A stretch of 64,000 nt of DNA from Mucilaginibacter sp. (GTDB lineage Bacteria; Bacteroidota; Bacteroidia; Sphingobacteriales; Sphingobacteriaceae): contig NZ_JANYGH010000005.1 in assembly GCF_025362475.1 (NCBI RefSeq), positions 124,001 through 188,000 of the forward strand, written 5' to 3'. Each line of letters starts with the position of its first letter. The stretch's first letter is position 1. The notes below the pieces were generated by a model. That model saw nothing but the letters and a program-made list of their open reading frames with translations. It was not told the DNA's origin and made no database searches. Of this stretch, positions 9,497-18,576 are shown piece by piece. Both the position numbers and the translations under genes were made by a program.

Positions 9497-9552
9497 ATGA
9501 TTGAATGATCTACCCCAATGACAGGGTAGATACATTCCAATCATTACTTTTT
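9497..9552 (+). terminator. Strong terminator between the mfs gene and ilvN
   Basis: A near-perfect stem of about 19 pairs with two bulges: ATGATTGAATGATCTACCC at 9497-9515 pairs with GGGTAGATACATTCCAATCAT-like sequence from 9524, and TTACTTTTTAAA follows on the plus strand. It ends the pump operon. It begins right after the restored ilvN stop at 9551, so it may end both convergent units. Confidence 0.8.
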
Positions 9553-10158
9553 AAACAATTATCTCACCGGTTGTTACTTCATTCAAAAAGTCTTCAGGTA
9601 CCATATCAGTTAATGGATCTAACTTTTCAAACTGTTTTAATTTGGTATTAAAACCATCACTGCTTTTTATAATAGCTACCCTGGCACTCCGTACAAACTC
9701 AATCAGGCCGTAGGGTTCTAAAATTGTTATTAAATTATCGGTTTCCTCTCTGTGTCCGGTGACCTGAATACTGTATAATCCTTTCGGATCACCACTACTC
9801 TTGCTCCATACCTCCGCAATAACCGTTCAACGCTTAAATGTTCTTTAATAATATTTGTTGACATTTTATACAATGCCATTTCCTGCCAGATCACTTCATC
9901 ATTGGAGTGATAGTATACCTTGAGGACCTCTGTCAGTTTTTCCAGGTGACGTACAAGTTTGCCGATAACATCCTCCGTTTCTGAAATTAATATATGAAAG
10001 CGATGAATACCAGCAATCTCTGATGGAGATGTATTCAGACTTTCGATATTTATTTTCCTTCGCGTAAACATCGTGGCTATCTGAGTTAACAATCCCACGT
10101 GGTTTTCTGAGTATACAGTGATATTGAATTCCTGCTTATTTGTTTCTTCGTTTTTCAT
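9551..10158 (-). pseudogene. ilvN: Acetolactate synthase small subunit, frameshifted
   Basis: Regulatory subunit of acetohydroxyacid synthase (branched-chain amino acid synthesis). From the ATG at 10158, four bases after the ilvB stop, the frame runs 142 residues: ACT domain ('ITVYSENHVGLLTQIATMF', 'FTRRKINIES') and the start of the C-terminal domain. At about 9763-9769 it changes frame and stops at 9730. The next frame continues the true family sequence without a gap: 'VTGHREETDNLI', then 'PYGLIEFVRSARVAII', ending at 9551. Adding one base in the TTC run would restore about 202 residues. If real, the valine-binding subunit loses the end of its C-terminal domain. A GTG start at 10182 is also possible. 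Confidence 0.88.
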
Positions 10159-10162
10159 GTGA

Positions 10163-11902
10163 TTATTTAAGCCTGATTTCACTTAAACTACATCCCTGAG
10201 CTACCATCGGAAAAACATTGTTTTCTTTTGTTACCATTACTTCCAATAAAAATGAGCCCTTGCTATTTATCATCTCATTTAAGGCTTCTGGTAATTCCTG
10301 ACGATCAGATACACGCTTTCCTGCAATTCGGTAAGAGGCTGCTAAAGTCACAAAATCCGGACTTTCAAGATCCGAAAACGAATACCTGCTATCGTTAAAT
10401 AACTCCTGCCACTGGCGTATCATTCCTAAAAAGCGATTATTTAAAATGATGATTTTAACATCTATCTTGTTTTGCATAATGGTGCCTAATTCCTGCAACG
10501 TCATTTGAAAGCCCCCATCCCCGGCGATTGTTATTACAGTTCTTTCGGGTGCACCATATTTTGCCCCAATTGCGGCGGGCAAAGCAAAACCCATTGTGCC
10601 TAAACCACCGCTGGTTACGTTACTGCGGGTTTTATTGAGTTTAGTATAACGACTGGCCACCATTTGATTCTGACCAACGTCTGTTACAATAACCGCTTCG
10701 CCTTTAGTAAGATCATTCAGGTGCCGTATAACTTCACCCATGGTTATTTCGGCTGAGGTAGGATTTAATTCGGGGTAGATAACTTCATTAAGTTCTTCCT
10801 GGTAGTATGCCTGGAACCTCGCCAGCCATTCAGTATGTTGCTTTTGTTCAATTAAAGCAGTCAGCATTGGCAAGGTTTCCTTGCAATCGCCCCAAACGGG
10901 TACAGTTGATTTTACATTCTTGTCAATTTCAGATGGATCAATATCAAGGTGAACTACTTTTGCCTGTTTGGCATATTTGTCTAACCGGCCTGTAACCCTG
11001 TCGTCAAAGCGCATTCCAATGGCAATTAGCACGTCGCATTCGTTGGTTAACATATTTGGTGCATAGTTGCCGTGCATACCCAGCATTCCCACGTTAAGTG
11101 GATGATCGGATGGAATTGCACCGGCGCCTAAAACGGTCCACGCGTAAGGAATACCAGACTTTTCAATGAAGTGTTTAAATTCTGCCTCAGCCTGGCCTAA
11201 AATTACACCCTGGCCTAATAGCACCATTGGCCTTTTGGCGCTATTAATCAATTCGGCGGCTTGCTCAACGTATGTAATGCGCACGGTTGGCTTTGGCCGG
11301 TAACTACGTATGTGATTACATTTAGTGTAGCCGTTATAATCAAACATTTGCAACTGCGCATTTTTGGTGATGTCAATCAACACAGGGCCCGGGCGCCCGC
11401 TGCGCGCAATGTAAAAGGCTTTAGCTAAAACAGATGGAATTTCCTTAGCATCGGTTATCTGGTAATTCCACTTGGTTATCGGCGTAGACATATTGATGAT
11501 ATCTGTCTCCTGAAAAGCATCGGTGCCTAAAAGGTGAGCGTAAACCTGCCCGGTTATACAAACCACCGGAGTGCTATCAATCATGGCGTCGGCAATACCT
11601 GTTACCATGTTTGTTGCGCCGGGGCCACTTGTTGCAATGGCTACTCCAACTTTTCCTGATGTGCGGGCATATCCCTGGCTGGCATGAATTGCACCTTGCT
11701 CATGCCGAACCAAAATGTGTTCAAGTTTTTCGCTATAATCGAATAGCGCATCATAAATCGCAATTGTTGCACCTCCCGGTACACCAAAAATAACGTCAAC
11801 ACCTTCGGCAACCAAAGCTTCTAATACAGCGACTGATCCAGATACTTGCTTTGTTTCACTTGTTGATATTTCTGTTACTCCTTTTTGTTGTGCAGTTTCC
11901 AT
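10163..11902 (-). CDS. ilvB: Acetolactate synthase large (catalytic) subunit
   Basis: 579 residues, the normal length for the catalytic subunit that joins two pyruvates (or pyruvate and 2-oxobutyrate) with thiamine diphosphate and FAD. The three domains are visible: the N-terminal ThDP pyrimidine domain with 'FGVPGGATIAIYDALF' and the catalytic-glutamate stretch 'LVRHEQGAIHASQGYAR', the central FAD domain, and the C-terminal ThDP diphosphate domain with 'ITIAGDGGFQMTLQELGTI' and 'ILNNRFLGMIRQWQELF'. It is followed by ilvN. No ilvC, ilvD or leuABCD is nearby, so this may be a second, orphan copy. Confidence 0.95.
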   Translation of the reverse strand: METAQQKGVTEISTSETKQVSGSVAVLEALVAEGVDVIFGVPGGATIAIYDALFDYSEKLEHILVRHEQGAIHASQGYARTSGKVGVAIATSGPGATNMVTGIADAMIDSTPVVCITGQVYAHLLGTDAFQETDIINMSTPITKWNYQITDAKEIPSVLAKAFYIARSGRPGPVLIDITKNAQLQMFDYNGYTKCNHIRSYRPKPTVRITYVEQAAELINSAKRPMVLLGQGVILGQAEAEFKHFIEKSGIPYAWTVLGAGAIPSDHPLNVGMLGMHGNYAPNMLTNECDVLIAIGMRFDDRVTGRLDKYAKQAKVVHLDIDPSEIDKNVKSTVPVWGDCKETLPMLTALIEQKQHTEWLARFQAYYQEELNEVIYPELNPTSAEITMGEVIRHLNDLTKGEAVIVTDVGQNQMVASRYTKLNKTRSNVTSGGLGTMGFALPAAIGAKYGAPERTVITIAGDGGFQMTLQELGTIMQNKIDVKIIILNNRFLGMIRQWQELFNDSRYSFSDLESPDFVTLAASYRIAGKRVSDRQELPEALNEMINSKGSFLLEVMVTKENNVFPMVAQGCSLSEIRLK

Positions 11903-11947
11903 TTTGTATGATTCTTGTACTATTTGAGTACGTGTTTATAGTTTAAT

Positions 11948-11964
11948 CCCTATTAGAAATAGGG
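11948..11964. promoter_or_regulatory. Hairpin in the ilvB leader
   Basis: A perfect seven-base inverted repeat, CCCTATT and AATAGGG with a three-base loop, lies 46 bases before the ilvB ATG. It could shape the leader RNA or be a protein site. No T-run follows and no leader peptide was found, so attenuation is not supported. Confidence 0.3.
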
Positions 11965-11991
11965 GGCATTCATAAATTCCTGGTTTTATTT

Positions 11992-12329
11992 TTATCTGAA
12001 TTTGGGTGATGTGAAAACACAAGAAGCCGGCGTAAATGAGACAGCTTGCTGATCATCGGTATTATTGAATTTGTTGAGACTAACCGCCCGTTTAAGTCTT
12101 ATAATATCGTCATTATCAATTGTCAACACATCACCTTTTAGACTCGGTCACTGTGCAGTTGTCTTGAAAAGGAAAGCTCGGCGCCGGTTGTTGCCAATGC
12201 CCGGTAATCTTCCTGAGATAAAATTTTTTCCGGGTCGATATTCCGGCACTTCGGGACAATAAAGATGACAGCGCTTTCATAAAGTTGCTTAAAACGTTCT
12301 GCTTTTTGACTTTGTGAGTATACTATCAT
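11992..12329 (-). pseudogene. Small gene before ilvB, split by a one-base frameshift
   Basis: From the ATG at 12329 a frame of 63 residues ('QSQKAERFKQLYESAVIFIV', 'ILSQEDYRALATTGAELSF') ends at 12138. In the frame one base over, an open stretch starts near 'PSLKGDVLTIDNDDIIRLK' and runs to a stop at 11992. Joining the two near 12147-12153 gives a single protein of about 112 residues. I do not recognise the family. Both parts are charged, soluble-looking and read like real protein. It lies 89 bases before ilvB on the same strand and may be the first gene of that unit. The join is inferred. Confidence 0.5.
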
Positions 12330-12599
12330 TTGAAACGGTCTGTTTATGCCTTAATTTCGCTGAATTGGCCTAATCTTATCTAAGCACTTCTTTGCTTTTC
12401 AACGTTAAATACAAATTTAGACTACCCAGTTTGGTATCTCATTTCAGAAATAGTCAAAGTTTTTATGATTCCAGCCACAAGCGTAATTAGGGGGGCATGC
12501 GGGTAGTGAATTGAAATAAATAAGCAGCTGCTTTAATTGTTTTACAGCTATATGACGGGTAAATAGGGGATAATTCGGAAATTAGATGAAATAAATAAA

Positions 12600-13397
12600 A
12601 TGAGTTTAGTAGCTTCTCTTGAGGAAATTGAATTATGCCATGATTCAATATTTGTGATGCATGAAAAATGTGAAAAGTATATTCCGTTTCATAAACATTC
12701 CAAAAATCAGTTAACTTATGTAGAAGGAGGCCTGGGATATATAAGATTCCGGGATAAACTTTTCGTGATACCTGCGCGGCATTATTTTTGGATCCCGGCC
12801 GGGGTGGAACATACCATGACGATAGGCCATTCGGCAACTAAATGCAGAACATTGTTTTTTCATACCAACGGCGACTCGCAAAATGAATTTTATACCAAAG
12901 TGGGGATCTATCCTATAAGTGATCTTCTTTTTCAAATGATCAAATTCACTGAACAATGGAATGAACATATCTTGCCAGGTGATGAACGATTTCCATTTTT
13001 ACAAAGCATAAAAAACATCCTGCCGCAGGTGAGTAATCAAATTCTTTCGGTTGCTTTACCGTTTACAGAAAATGAACGAATGTTGAAAATAATGGCATAT
13101 ATGGAAGATAATCTTTCTGAAAGCCATACTTTGAAAAGCATAAGCATAAGGTTTGGAATTAGTGAAAGAACCTTGTCCAGATTCTTTCAATCAACCCTGA
13201 ATGTTTCTTTTCTACAATATTTGAAACTACTAAGAATGGCGAAGGCGTTCCAGCTTATTGTTGCAAATGAACACTCATTAGCTGATGTAGCCTTTTTATG
13301 CGGCTACCAAAGTTTATCATCCTTTAGTAACACATTCTACCAGGTTACCAAAACCCGTCCCTCAGATCATCTTGCAGTGACGAGTTCCCTGGTTTAG
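12600..13397 (+). CDS. AraC family transcriptional regulator with cupin domain
   Basis: 265 residues. The N-terminal half is a cupin-type sensing domain ('HKHSKNQLTYVEGGLGYI', 'YFWIPAGVEHTM'); the C-terminal 100 residues form the AraC double HTH ('SISIRFGISERTLSRFFQST', 'LADVAFLCGYQSLSSFSNTF'). The cupin-plus-AraC layout is common in one-component regulators of small-molecule metabolism. It converges with the MOSC-reductase gene, 46 bases apart, and is separated from the ilv unit by a 270-base gap with no other gene. Its target is unknown. Confidence 0.9.
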   Translation: MSLVASLEEIELCHDSIFVMHEKCEKYIPFHKHSKNQLTYVEGGLGYIRFRDKLFVIPARHYFWIPAGVEHTMTIGHSATKCRTLFFHTNGDSQNEFYTKVGIYPISDLLFQMIKFTEQWNEHILPGDERFPFLQSIKNILPQVSNQILSVALPFTENERMLKIMAYMEDNLSESHTLKSISIRFGISERTLSRFFQSTLNVSFLQYLKLLRMAKAFQLIVANEHSLADVAFLCGYQSLSSFSNTFYQVTKTRPSDHLAVTSSLV

Positions 13398-13443
13398 TTC
13401 AAAATTAATATCTCAACTTGAAATTTCTCTTCCTGTTTTTTAA

Positions 13444-15189
13444 TTACAAGTCAAGGTCGACGGGGCTTGTTGGAACGGAGCAACAAATCAGCACGTTTCC
13501 ATCTGCCGGAGGGTCAAGAGGATCTGGCGAATAAGTAACCCCTCCATCGATAATACCCGTCTCACAACGATGACAGACGCCCATGCGGCATGACCACTGC
13601 ACAGGAATGTCACAAGCCTCTGCCGCTTCCAGTAAACTGCCGAAGCGGGGATGCCACCGAAAAGATATTTTGCTTTTACTAAAGGTAACGAGCGGGCCTT
13701 GCCCGGTGTTATCTGACGGTGGGTGAGGGAGTTTTCCACCTCCGCCCACAGGTTCTGAGGAACTTCCAAATAGCTCGAATTTAATTTTTTTGTCAACTAT
13801 TCCGATGTCTTTCAATGCGGCGGTGATATTATGGAGATATGTTGGCGGCCCGCACAAGTAACACTCACTTTCAACTGGAAGTTGCATCGCTTGTAATTGC
13901 TGCAAATCAAGATGACCTTTGATGTCGTAGTCAATCCCGCAAGCTTCGCCATCATTAGGAGAACTGTATACTACCACGCGGTGAAATGCGGTTAACTGCA
14001 ATCCAAGGGACCTTACTTCTTCGCCGAACGCTTCATAATCTCCATTCCGGCAGGAATGGATCCACCAAAGTTCCCGAGTTGAATCCCGATGGGCGACCTG
14101 GTGCAGGATACTTAATAATGGTGTGACACCTACTCCAGCGCTCAGGAGCACTAAAGGCTCCTTACCTTCAGACAAAGTAAAGGTTCCGCGTGGTGCACTG
14201 ATTTCCAAAATATCACCGTCGTGCACCTTTTCATGCATATAAATGCCGCCCGCGCCGTTAACTTCCCGCTTTACAGCAATGCGTAAACTGGGCGCGTCCT
14301 GCGGTCCGCAAAGAGAATACATACGTATCATCGGAATGCCGTCTTTTGTAGGATGTACCCGAACTGCGATGTGCTGTCCTGGTAAAAAAGCAGGCGTTGG
14401 GGAGCCGTCTTCTGCACTCAACTCAAAGGAGCGCACTCCTTCACATTCCATGCGCGTACGCTGTACAACGAAAGGCCGGAAACCTGTCCAGGCGAGCGGT
14501 TCAACGGCTTGCCCGCTCAATCCGGCATTTCCTTTAACCGAACCTTTCGAAGTAGCGTCCAGCAAATCCCTGAAAGATCCATTCCAGGCCTGGCTAAGCG
14601 CAGGAATTCTTAAAGCCCTTTGCAGTTTATCTTCCGGATGGTCCTTTAAATAAAGCAACCCGTCAATTTCAGCGACGCTCATTTTCTCATCCCCATCTGC
14701 AATCTTTTCTATCACATCCCCCGCACCAACTTCTCCTTCCTGGATCACCCGGAAATAGAACCCCGGCCGTTTGTGTTTAACAAGCAAAGCAGGCATTTCC
14801 GGAACGCCGGTACTTATGCCCACCCGCCAACAGGTAACACGGGGCTGAGTGACCTCGAAAATTGCTGAACCGATCTTAAAACGGTCACCAATGCAAACCT
14901 CATTATCGGCCATACCTACTACGGTAAGGTTTTCGCCAAATTGACCATAAACAAAGTCTTTACGTTGAAGGGTGTCGCTCCAGTACAGATATGATTCAGC
15001 CTGATAAACCATAACGGCGCGATGCTCGCCGCCATGTCCTATGAGGTCTGCCTGAGCGTCCCCGTCAAAATTGAGTTTTCTTACACGAACACGTCCGGCA
15101 ACAGGCGTTTTATATACAGACGTTCTGACCATTTGGCCCCGCCACGCAATCTCTCGTGGCTGGCCTACGTTTACGGATATGACTTTCAT
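13444..15189 (-). CDS. MOSC / YiiM-like domain fused to 2Fe-2S ferredoxin reductase
   Basis: 581 residues in three parts. Residues about 1-160 form a MOSC domain ('DLIGHGGEHRAVMVYQ', and 'QPRVTCWRVG', whose cysteine is the conserved MOSC residue), followed by a short YiiM-like three-helix region to about 215. Residues about 225-470 form an FAD/NAD(P)H oxidoreductase module ('MIRMYSLCGP', 'LLSAGVGVTPLLSIL', 'CYLCGPPTYLHNI'). Residues about 495-581 carry a plant-type 2Fe-2S domain with ligands in 'CRMGVCHRC' and the later 'ICC'. It could pass electrons from NAD(P)H to a molybdenum-cofactor-linked reaction such as N-hydroxylated-base reduction; that role is inferred from YiiM and YcbX relatives. 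It is a single gene. Confidence 0.9.
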   Translation of the reverse strand: MKVISVNVGQPREIAWRGQMVRTSVYKTPVAGRVRVRKLNFDGDAQADLIGHGGEHRAVMVYQAESYLYWSDTLQRKDFVYGQFGENLTVVGMADNEVCIGDRFKIGSAIFEVTQPRVTCWRVGISTGVPEMPALLVKHKRPGFYFRVIQEGEVGAGDVIEKIADGDEKMSVAEIDGLLYLKDHPEDKLQRALRIPALSQAWNGSFRDLLDATSKGSVKGNAGLSGQAVEPLAWTGFRPFVVQRTRMECEGVRSFELSAEDGSPTPAFLPGQHIAVRVHPTKDGIPMIRMYSLCGPQDAPSLRIAVKREVNGAGGIYMHEKVHDGDILEISAPRGTFTLSEGKEPLVLLSAGVGVTPLLSILHQVAHRDSTRELWWIHSCRNGDYEAFGEEVRSLGLQLTAFHRVVVYSSPNDGEACGIDYDIKGHLDLQQLQAMQLPVESECYLCGPPTYLHNITAALKDIGIVDKKIKFELFGSSSEPVGGGGKLPHPPSDNTGQGPLVTFSKSKISFRWHPRFGSLLEAAEACDIPVQWSCRMGVCHRCETGIIDGGVTYSPDPLDPPADGNVLICCSVPTSPVDLDL

Positions 15190-15454
15190 AGTGCAGTTTA
15201 TTACTCATTCCTTCCAGTTAGTCAATATTAAAAAAATCGTTTCACACGATTATGTGGTATTAGGAACCTCATACAGGCAGTCAAATACCAGAAATATCGC
15301 TACCGGAATTTATTTGGGCTACCCGATTTTCTAAATAGTTAAAAATACTTTATTAAAAGTGTAAGCGCAAAAAATATCCATTAAATCGCGCAATTCTTTT
15401 GTAATTGAAAATAGGGAGTTTTCCAATTCTATATCAATAAAATGCAGCTCGCTT

Positions 15455-15961
15455 TTATTGAATAGCCAGGTATAATTCCCAGTAATGAATAATAAGGTCA
15501 TTAAGGGTAAATCCCCGGTTTAAGCCACTCGGGTTAGGTAGTACCCAAACTTTCGCCCCACAAAAATCTTCGGGTTGATGGCCCCATTGAATTTGCTTTT
15601 TCCCGGAAAAGGCTATGTAGGCTGGTTTGCCCAGGAACGCGATATATTTCGGTTGGAAATGCGCCATTTTGGTTTTGAATACTTCGATGGAATTGTCAAA
15701 CTCGTCTCTTGAAAGTTCGTCAGCGCGGGCTGTTGCTCTTTCCACAGCAGTTGTGAGGCCATAACCGAAATCGAGGATAGTTGCGTCATTTACAGGTTCA
15801 ATTTCGTTGGGTGTAAAACCGGCCTGGTGCAAAGTCTTCCAAAAACGATTGCTTCGCCCGGAAAAGTGATGACCGTCCCACGCGGATTTTAAGCCAGGAT
15901 TAATCCCGCAAAAAATAACCGTTAGGTCTTTGGCAATAAGATCAGTTAACGTTGGTTGCAT
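15455..15961 (-). CDS. mug: G/U mismatch-specific uracil-DNA glycosylase
   Basis: 168 residues from the ATG at 15961; a TTG at 16000 would add 13 residues. It excises uracil, and often ethenocytosine, from G mismatches in DNA. The two family motifs are clear: 'VIFCGINPGLKSAWDGHHF' with the active-site asparagine of GINPG, and 'VLPNPSGLNRGF' near the C-terminus. It is a soluble enzyme of base excision repair. It lies 265 bases before the MOSC gene on the same strand and is divergent from the ferredoxin gene. Confidence 0.93.
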   Translation of the reverse strand: MQPTLTDLIAKDLTVIFCGINPGLKSAWDGHHFSGRSNRFWKTLHQAGFTPNEIEPVNDATILDFGYGLTTAVERATARADELSRDEFDNSIEVFKTKMAHFQPKYIAFLGKPAYIAFSGKKQIQWGHQPEDFCGAKVWVLPNPSGLNRGFTLNDLIIHYWELYLAIQ

Positions 15962-16244
15962 TGGATTGATATAAACATTCGTTGTGGAAATTCGCTGCAA
16001 AGTTAATGTGGTCTTTACATAAACTAATTACTAATCCAGTCAAAGTTTATTCGAAAGCAGACAAGTCGGCTAAATAAAAAGTATCAACCATAAAAATACC
16101 GGATGGTTTATCTTTATTGCGAAAAAAGATGGTGCCTTTATCTTTTTTGAATGAGGATGGGGTTCCAGGCTAAGAATGTATTTATTTAGCTGAAATGCCC
16201 TGAAGAACACAAATATATTGAAAACTAATCCTCCATGAGGAGCT

Positions 16245-16529
16245 ATGATAACAGAAGAATCGACAATTATTTTTACGCTTCATTTTCAAGGTGAAGATCA
16301 CATCATCCGCACCAAACGGAACGGCTACTACAGCCTGATGGTCTTGATTTCAGATGTATTACAAGTGCCCGGCTTTGGGTTATGTTGTGGTATGGGGAGC
16401 TGCGGAACCTGTTTAGTTGAAATGACCAATAAAGAAAGGAATTATAAAAGGCCGGTATTAGCCTGCTGTGTCGCCATTGATGATCAGCTTGCTAACATAG
16501 TGGTTTTGGTGCCTGACCGCGGCTATTGA
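16245..16529 (+). CDS. Small 2Fe-2S ferredoxin
   Basis: 94 residues with a plant-type 2Fe-2S binding loop: 'GLCCGMGSCGTCLVEM' gives the first three cysteines and 'VLACCVAI' the fourth about 25 residues later. It is a soluble electron carrier; the partner reductase is not known, though the fused reductase at 13444-15189 is a nearby candidate. The start is well supported by a purine-rich site, GAGGAG, just before the ATG. A single gene, divergent from mug. Confidence 0.85.
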   Translation: MITEESTIIFTLHFQGEDHIIRTKRNGYYSLMVLISDVLQVPGFGLCCGMGSCGTCLVEMTNKERNYKRPVLACCVAIDDQLANIVVLVPDRGY

Positions 16530-16637
16530 TAATTAGATTAAAGGCTTTACAATATCATCTCAAAGTAAGAAACCAGGGTTGGCTGGAATCATCAAATATT
16601 TGGCGTTTTAGGTACGCTACCGCGAAATATATGCACT

Positions 16638-16645
16638 TAACTTTG
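16638..16645 (+). promoter_or_regulatory. Candidate Bacteroidota -7 promoter element before mqo
   Basis: TAACTTTG matches the Bacteroidota -7 consensus TAnnTTTG exactly, about 190 bases before mqo. No clear TTTG -33 element stands at the usual distance. The 16530-16836 gap otherwise shows only short, unconvincing frames. Confidence 0.3.
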
Positions 16646-16836
16646 TATAAACAAAAAAGTAGAAACGGGCTGATAGCTGGAGTTAAAGATGATTGTGTTG
16701 ATGGGTATTGATTTGGTTTAGAGTATATTACTGATATTTTAACTGGCTTGATACAAGCGTTACGCAAACCTAATTTAAGGGAATCTTTCTCCAGGTGTGC
16801 AAAGTAGAAGCAAGTCGTCATCTACCTATTATTTTT

Positions 16837-18330
16837 ATGATAAATGCCAAATCTATGATCCCGCTGACAGACGTCGTTTTGATTGGCGCGGGTATTATGA
16901 GTGCTACTTTGGGCACGATGCTCAAAAATCTACAGCCTGGTCTTACAATTGATATAATTGAACGCCTGGATGAAGTTGGTGCAGAAAGCTCTGTTGCCAT
17001 GAATAATGCAGGCACGGGACATTCCGCGTTTTGCGAACTGAACTATACCCCCCAACAAACAGACGGATCGGTGGATATAACAAAGGCAATCAAAATTGCC
17101 GAACAATTTGAAATCTCAAAGCAATTCTGGTCGTTTCTGATAGAAAGTGGATTAATAAATTCGCCCGAAGAATTTATCAGGAAAGTGCCGCATATGAGTT
17201 TTGTTTGGGGTTCAAACAATGTAAATTTCCTGAAGGCCCGCTACGATGCCTTGACCGGGCATCATTTTTTTAATAAAATGAAGTATTGCGAAGATCCTGC
17301 TCTTTTAAAGGAATGGATACCGCTTGTTATGGGCGGCCGTGATAATAATGAGAAAGTTGCTGCTACTAAGATGGATCTGGGAACGGATATAAATTTCGGA
17401 GCCCTTACCAATAATTTAATCGAATCTTTAACGGAACAAAACGGCGTTAAATTGAGTTTGAATAGCGAGGTTACAGAAATTGAACGCCGTAATGCTAATT
17501 GGCTCATCACCGTTAAGGATTTAAAGACCGGAGCTAATAAACTTTTCCTAAGTAAATTTGTTTTCATCGGTGCGGGAGGCGGTTCTCTGCCGCTGTTGCA
17601 AAAATCCGGCATTCCTGAAAGTAAGGGCTTCGGTGGATTTCCCGTTAGTGGTGAGTGGTTGGTTTGTGATAATCCTTCAGTAATTCAGCAACACACAGTG
17701 AAGGTGTATGGTAAGGCTGAAGTAGGTTCTCCGCCGATGTCGGTGCCTCATTTGGATAGCAGGCTTATCAACGGCCAACGCAAATTGCTATTTGGTCCAT
17801 ACGCTGGATTCTCTACTAAATTTCTCAAAAAAGGCTCGTTCCTGGATTTATTTAAATCAATAAAATGGAATAATATATACCCGTTAGTGAGGGCGGGCCT
17901 GGATAATATTCCACTGACAAGGTACCTCATCAATCAGGTAAAACAATCTCCCGATGACCGCCTTCAGGCGCTAAAAAATTATTATCCGGAGGCAAAGTTG
18001 ACAGATTGGAAGCTTGAAGTTGCCGGCCAGCGTGTTCAGGTAATTAAAAAGCACCCCACGCACGGTGGTGTTCTGGAATTTGGTACAGAAGTCGTCGTGT
18101 CCCGGGATGGGAGTATCGCAGCTTTGTTGGGTGCTTCGCCCGGTGCTTCAACTTCGGTTTCCATTATGCTTGATCTTATTGAACGCTGTTTTACATCCCA
18201 GGTGCAAAGCGAAGCCTGGCAAATGAAATTAAAAAATATGATACCATCCTACGGGAAAAATTTGGCGCAGGATGCAGAGCTGGCAGGAAAAATACGGTTA
18301 TACACTACCGAAGTGTTAGGCATTGGTTAG
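16837..18330 (+). CDS. mqo: Malate:quinone oxidoreductase
   Basis: 497 residues from the ATG at 16837 (another ATG at 16855). It oxidises malate to oxaloacetate with FAD and passes the electrons to quinone at the inner face of the membrane. The FAD-binding start 'DVVLIGAGIMSATLGTML' and the family motif 'NNAGTGHSAFCELNYTPQ' are clear; the end has 'LGASPGASTSVSIMLDL'. Length matches the family. It sits 246 bases before sucA on the same strand, which places two TCA-cycle enzymes together, though they need not share a transcript. Confidence 0.95.
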   Translation: MINAKSMIPLTDVVLIGAGIMSATLGTMLKNLQPGLTIDIIERLDEVGAESSVAMNNAGTGHSAFCELNYTPQQTDGSVDITKAIKIAEQFEISKQFWSFLIESGLINSPEEFIRKVPHMSFVWGSNNVNFLKARYDALTGHHFFNKMKYCEDPALLKEWIPLVMGGRDNNEKVAATKMDLGTDINFGALTNNLIESLTEQNGVKLSLNSEVTEIERRNANWLITVKDLKTGANKLFLSKFVFIGAGGGSLPLLQKSGIPESKGFGGFPVSGEWLVCDNPSVIQQHTVKVYGKAEVGSPPMSVPHLDSRLINGQRKLLFGPYAGFSTKFLKKGSFLDLFKSIKWNNIYPLVRAGLDNIPLTRYLINQVKQSPDDRLQALKNYYPEAKLTDWKLEVAGQRVQVIKKHPTHGGVLEFGTEVVVSRDGSIAALLGASPGASTSVSIMLDLIERCFTSQVQSEAWQMKLKNMIPSYGKNLAQDAELAGKIRLYTTEVLGIG

Positions 18331-18576
18331 GGTTATAATTCGCGATAATTCCTTAAACAAAATCATCCGCGATGAGGTTGTGAAATTGATGATATATAGT
18401 ATTATCACCTCAAAACCGACCTGCACCATTCTTCCTGCTAATCTAATTGCATTAAAAGAGTTGCGACTTCTCTTTGGCTTGAATTATCGAAACTTTCGCG
18501 ATTCAAGTAAAGTGTGAACTTTAAAGCCGCTATATTTTGTATATCTAAAAATTAGTATTTCTAATTGTACGTAATC

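Noticed and set aside
16526..16711. 61-residue plus-strand frame after the ferredoxin gene
   Set aside because: Poor composition and no ribosome site; it lies in the mqo upstream region.
18323..18517. 64-residue plus-strand frame between mqo and sucA
   Set aside because: It overlaps the mqo end with no coupling signal and looks like chance in AT-rich DNA.
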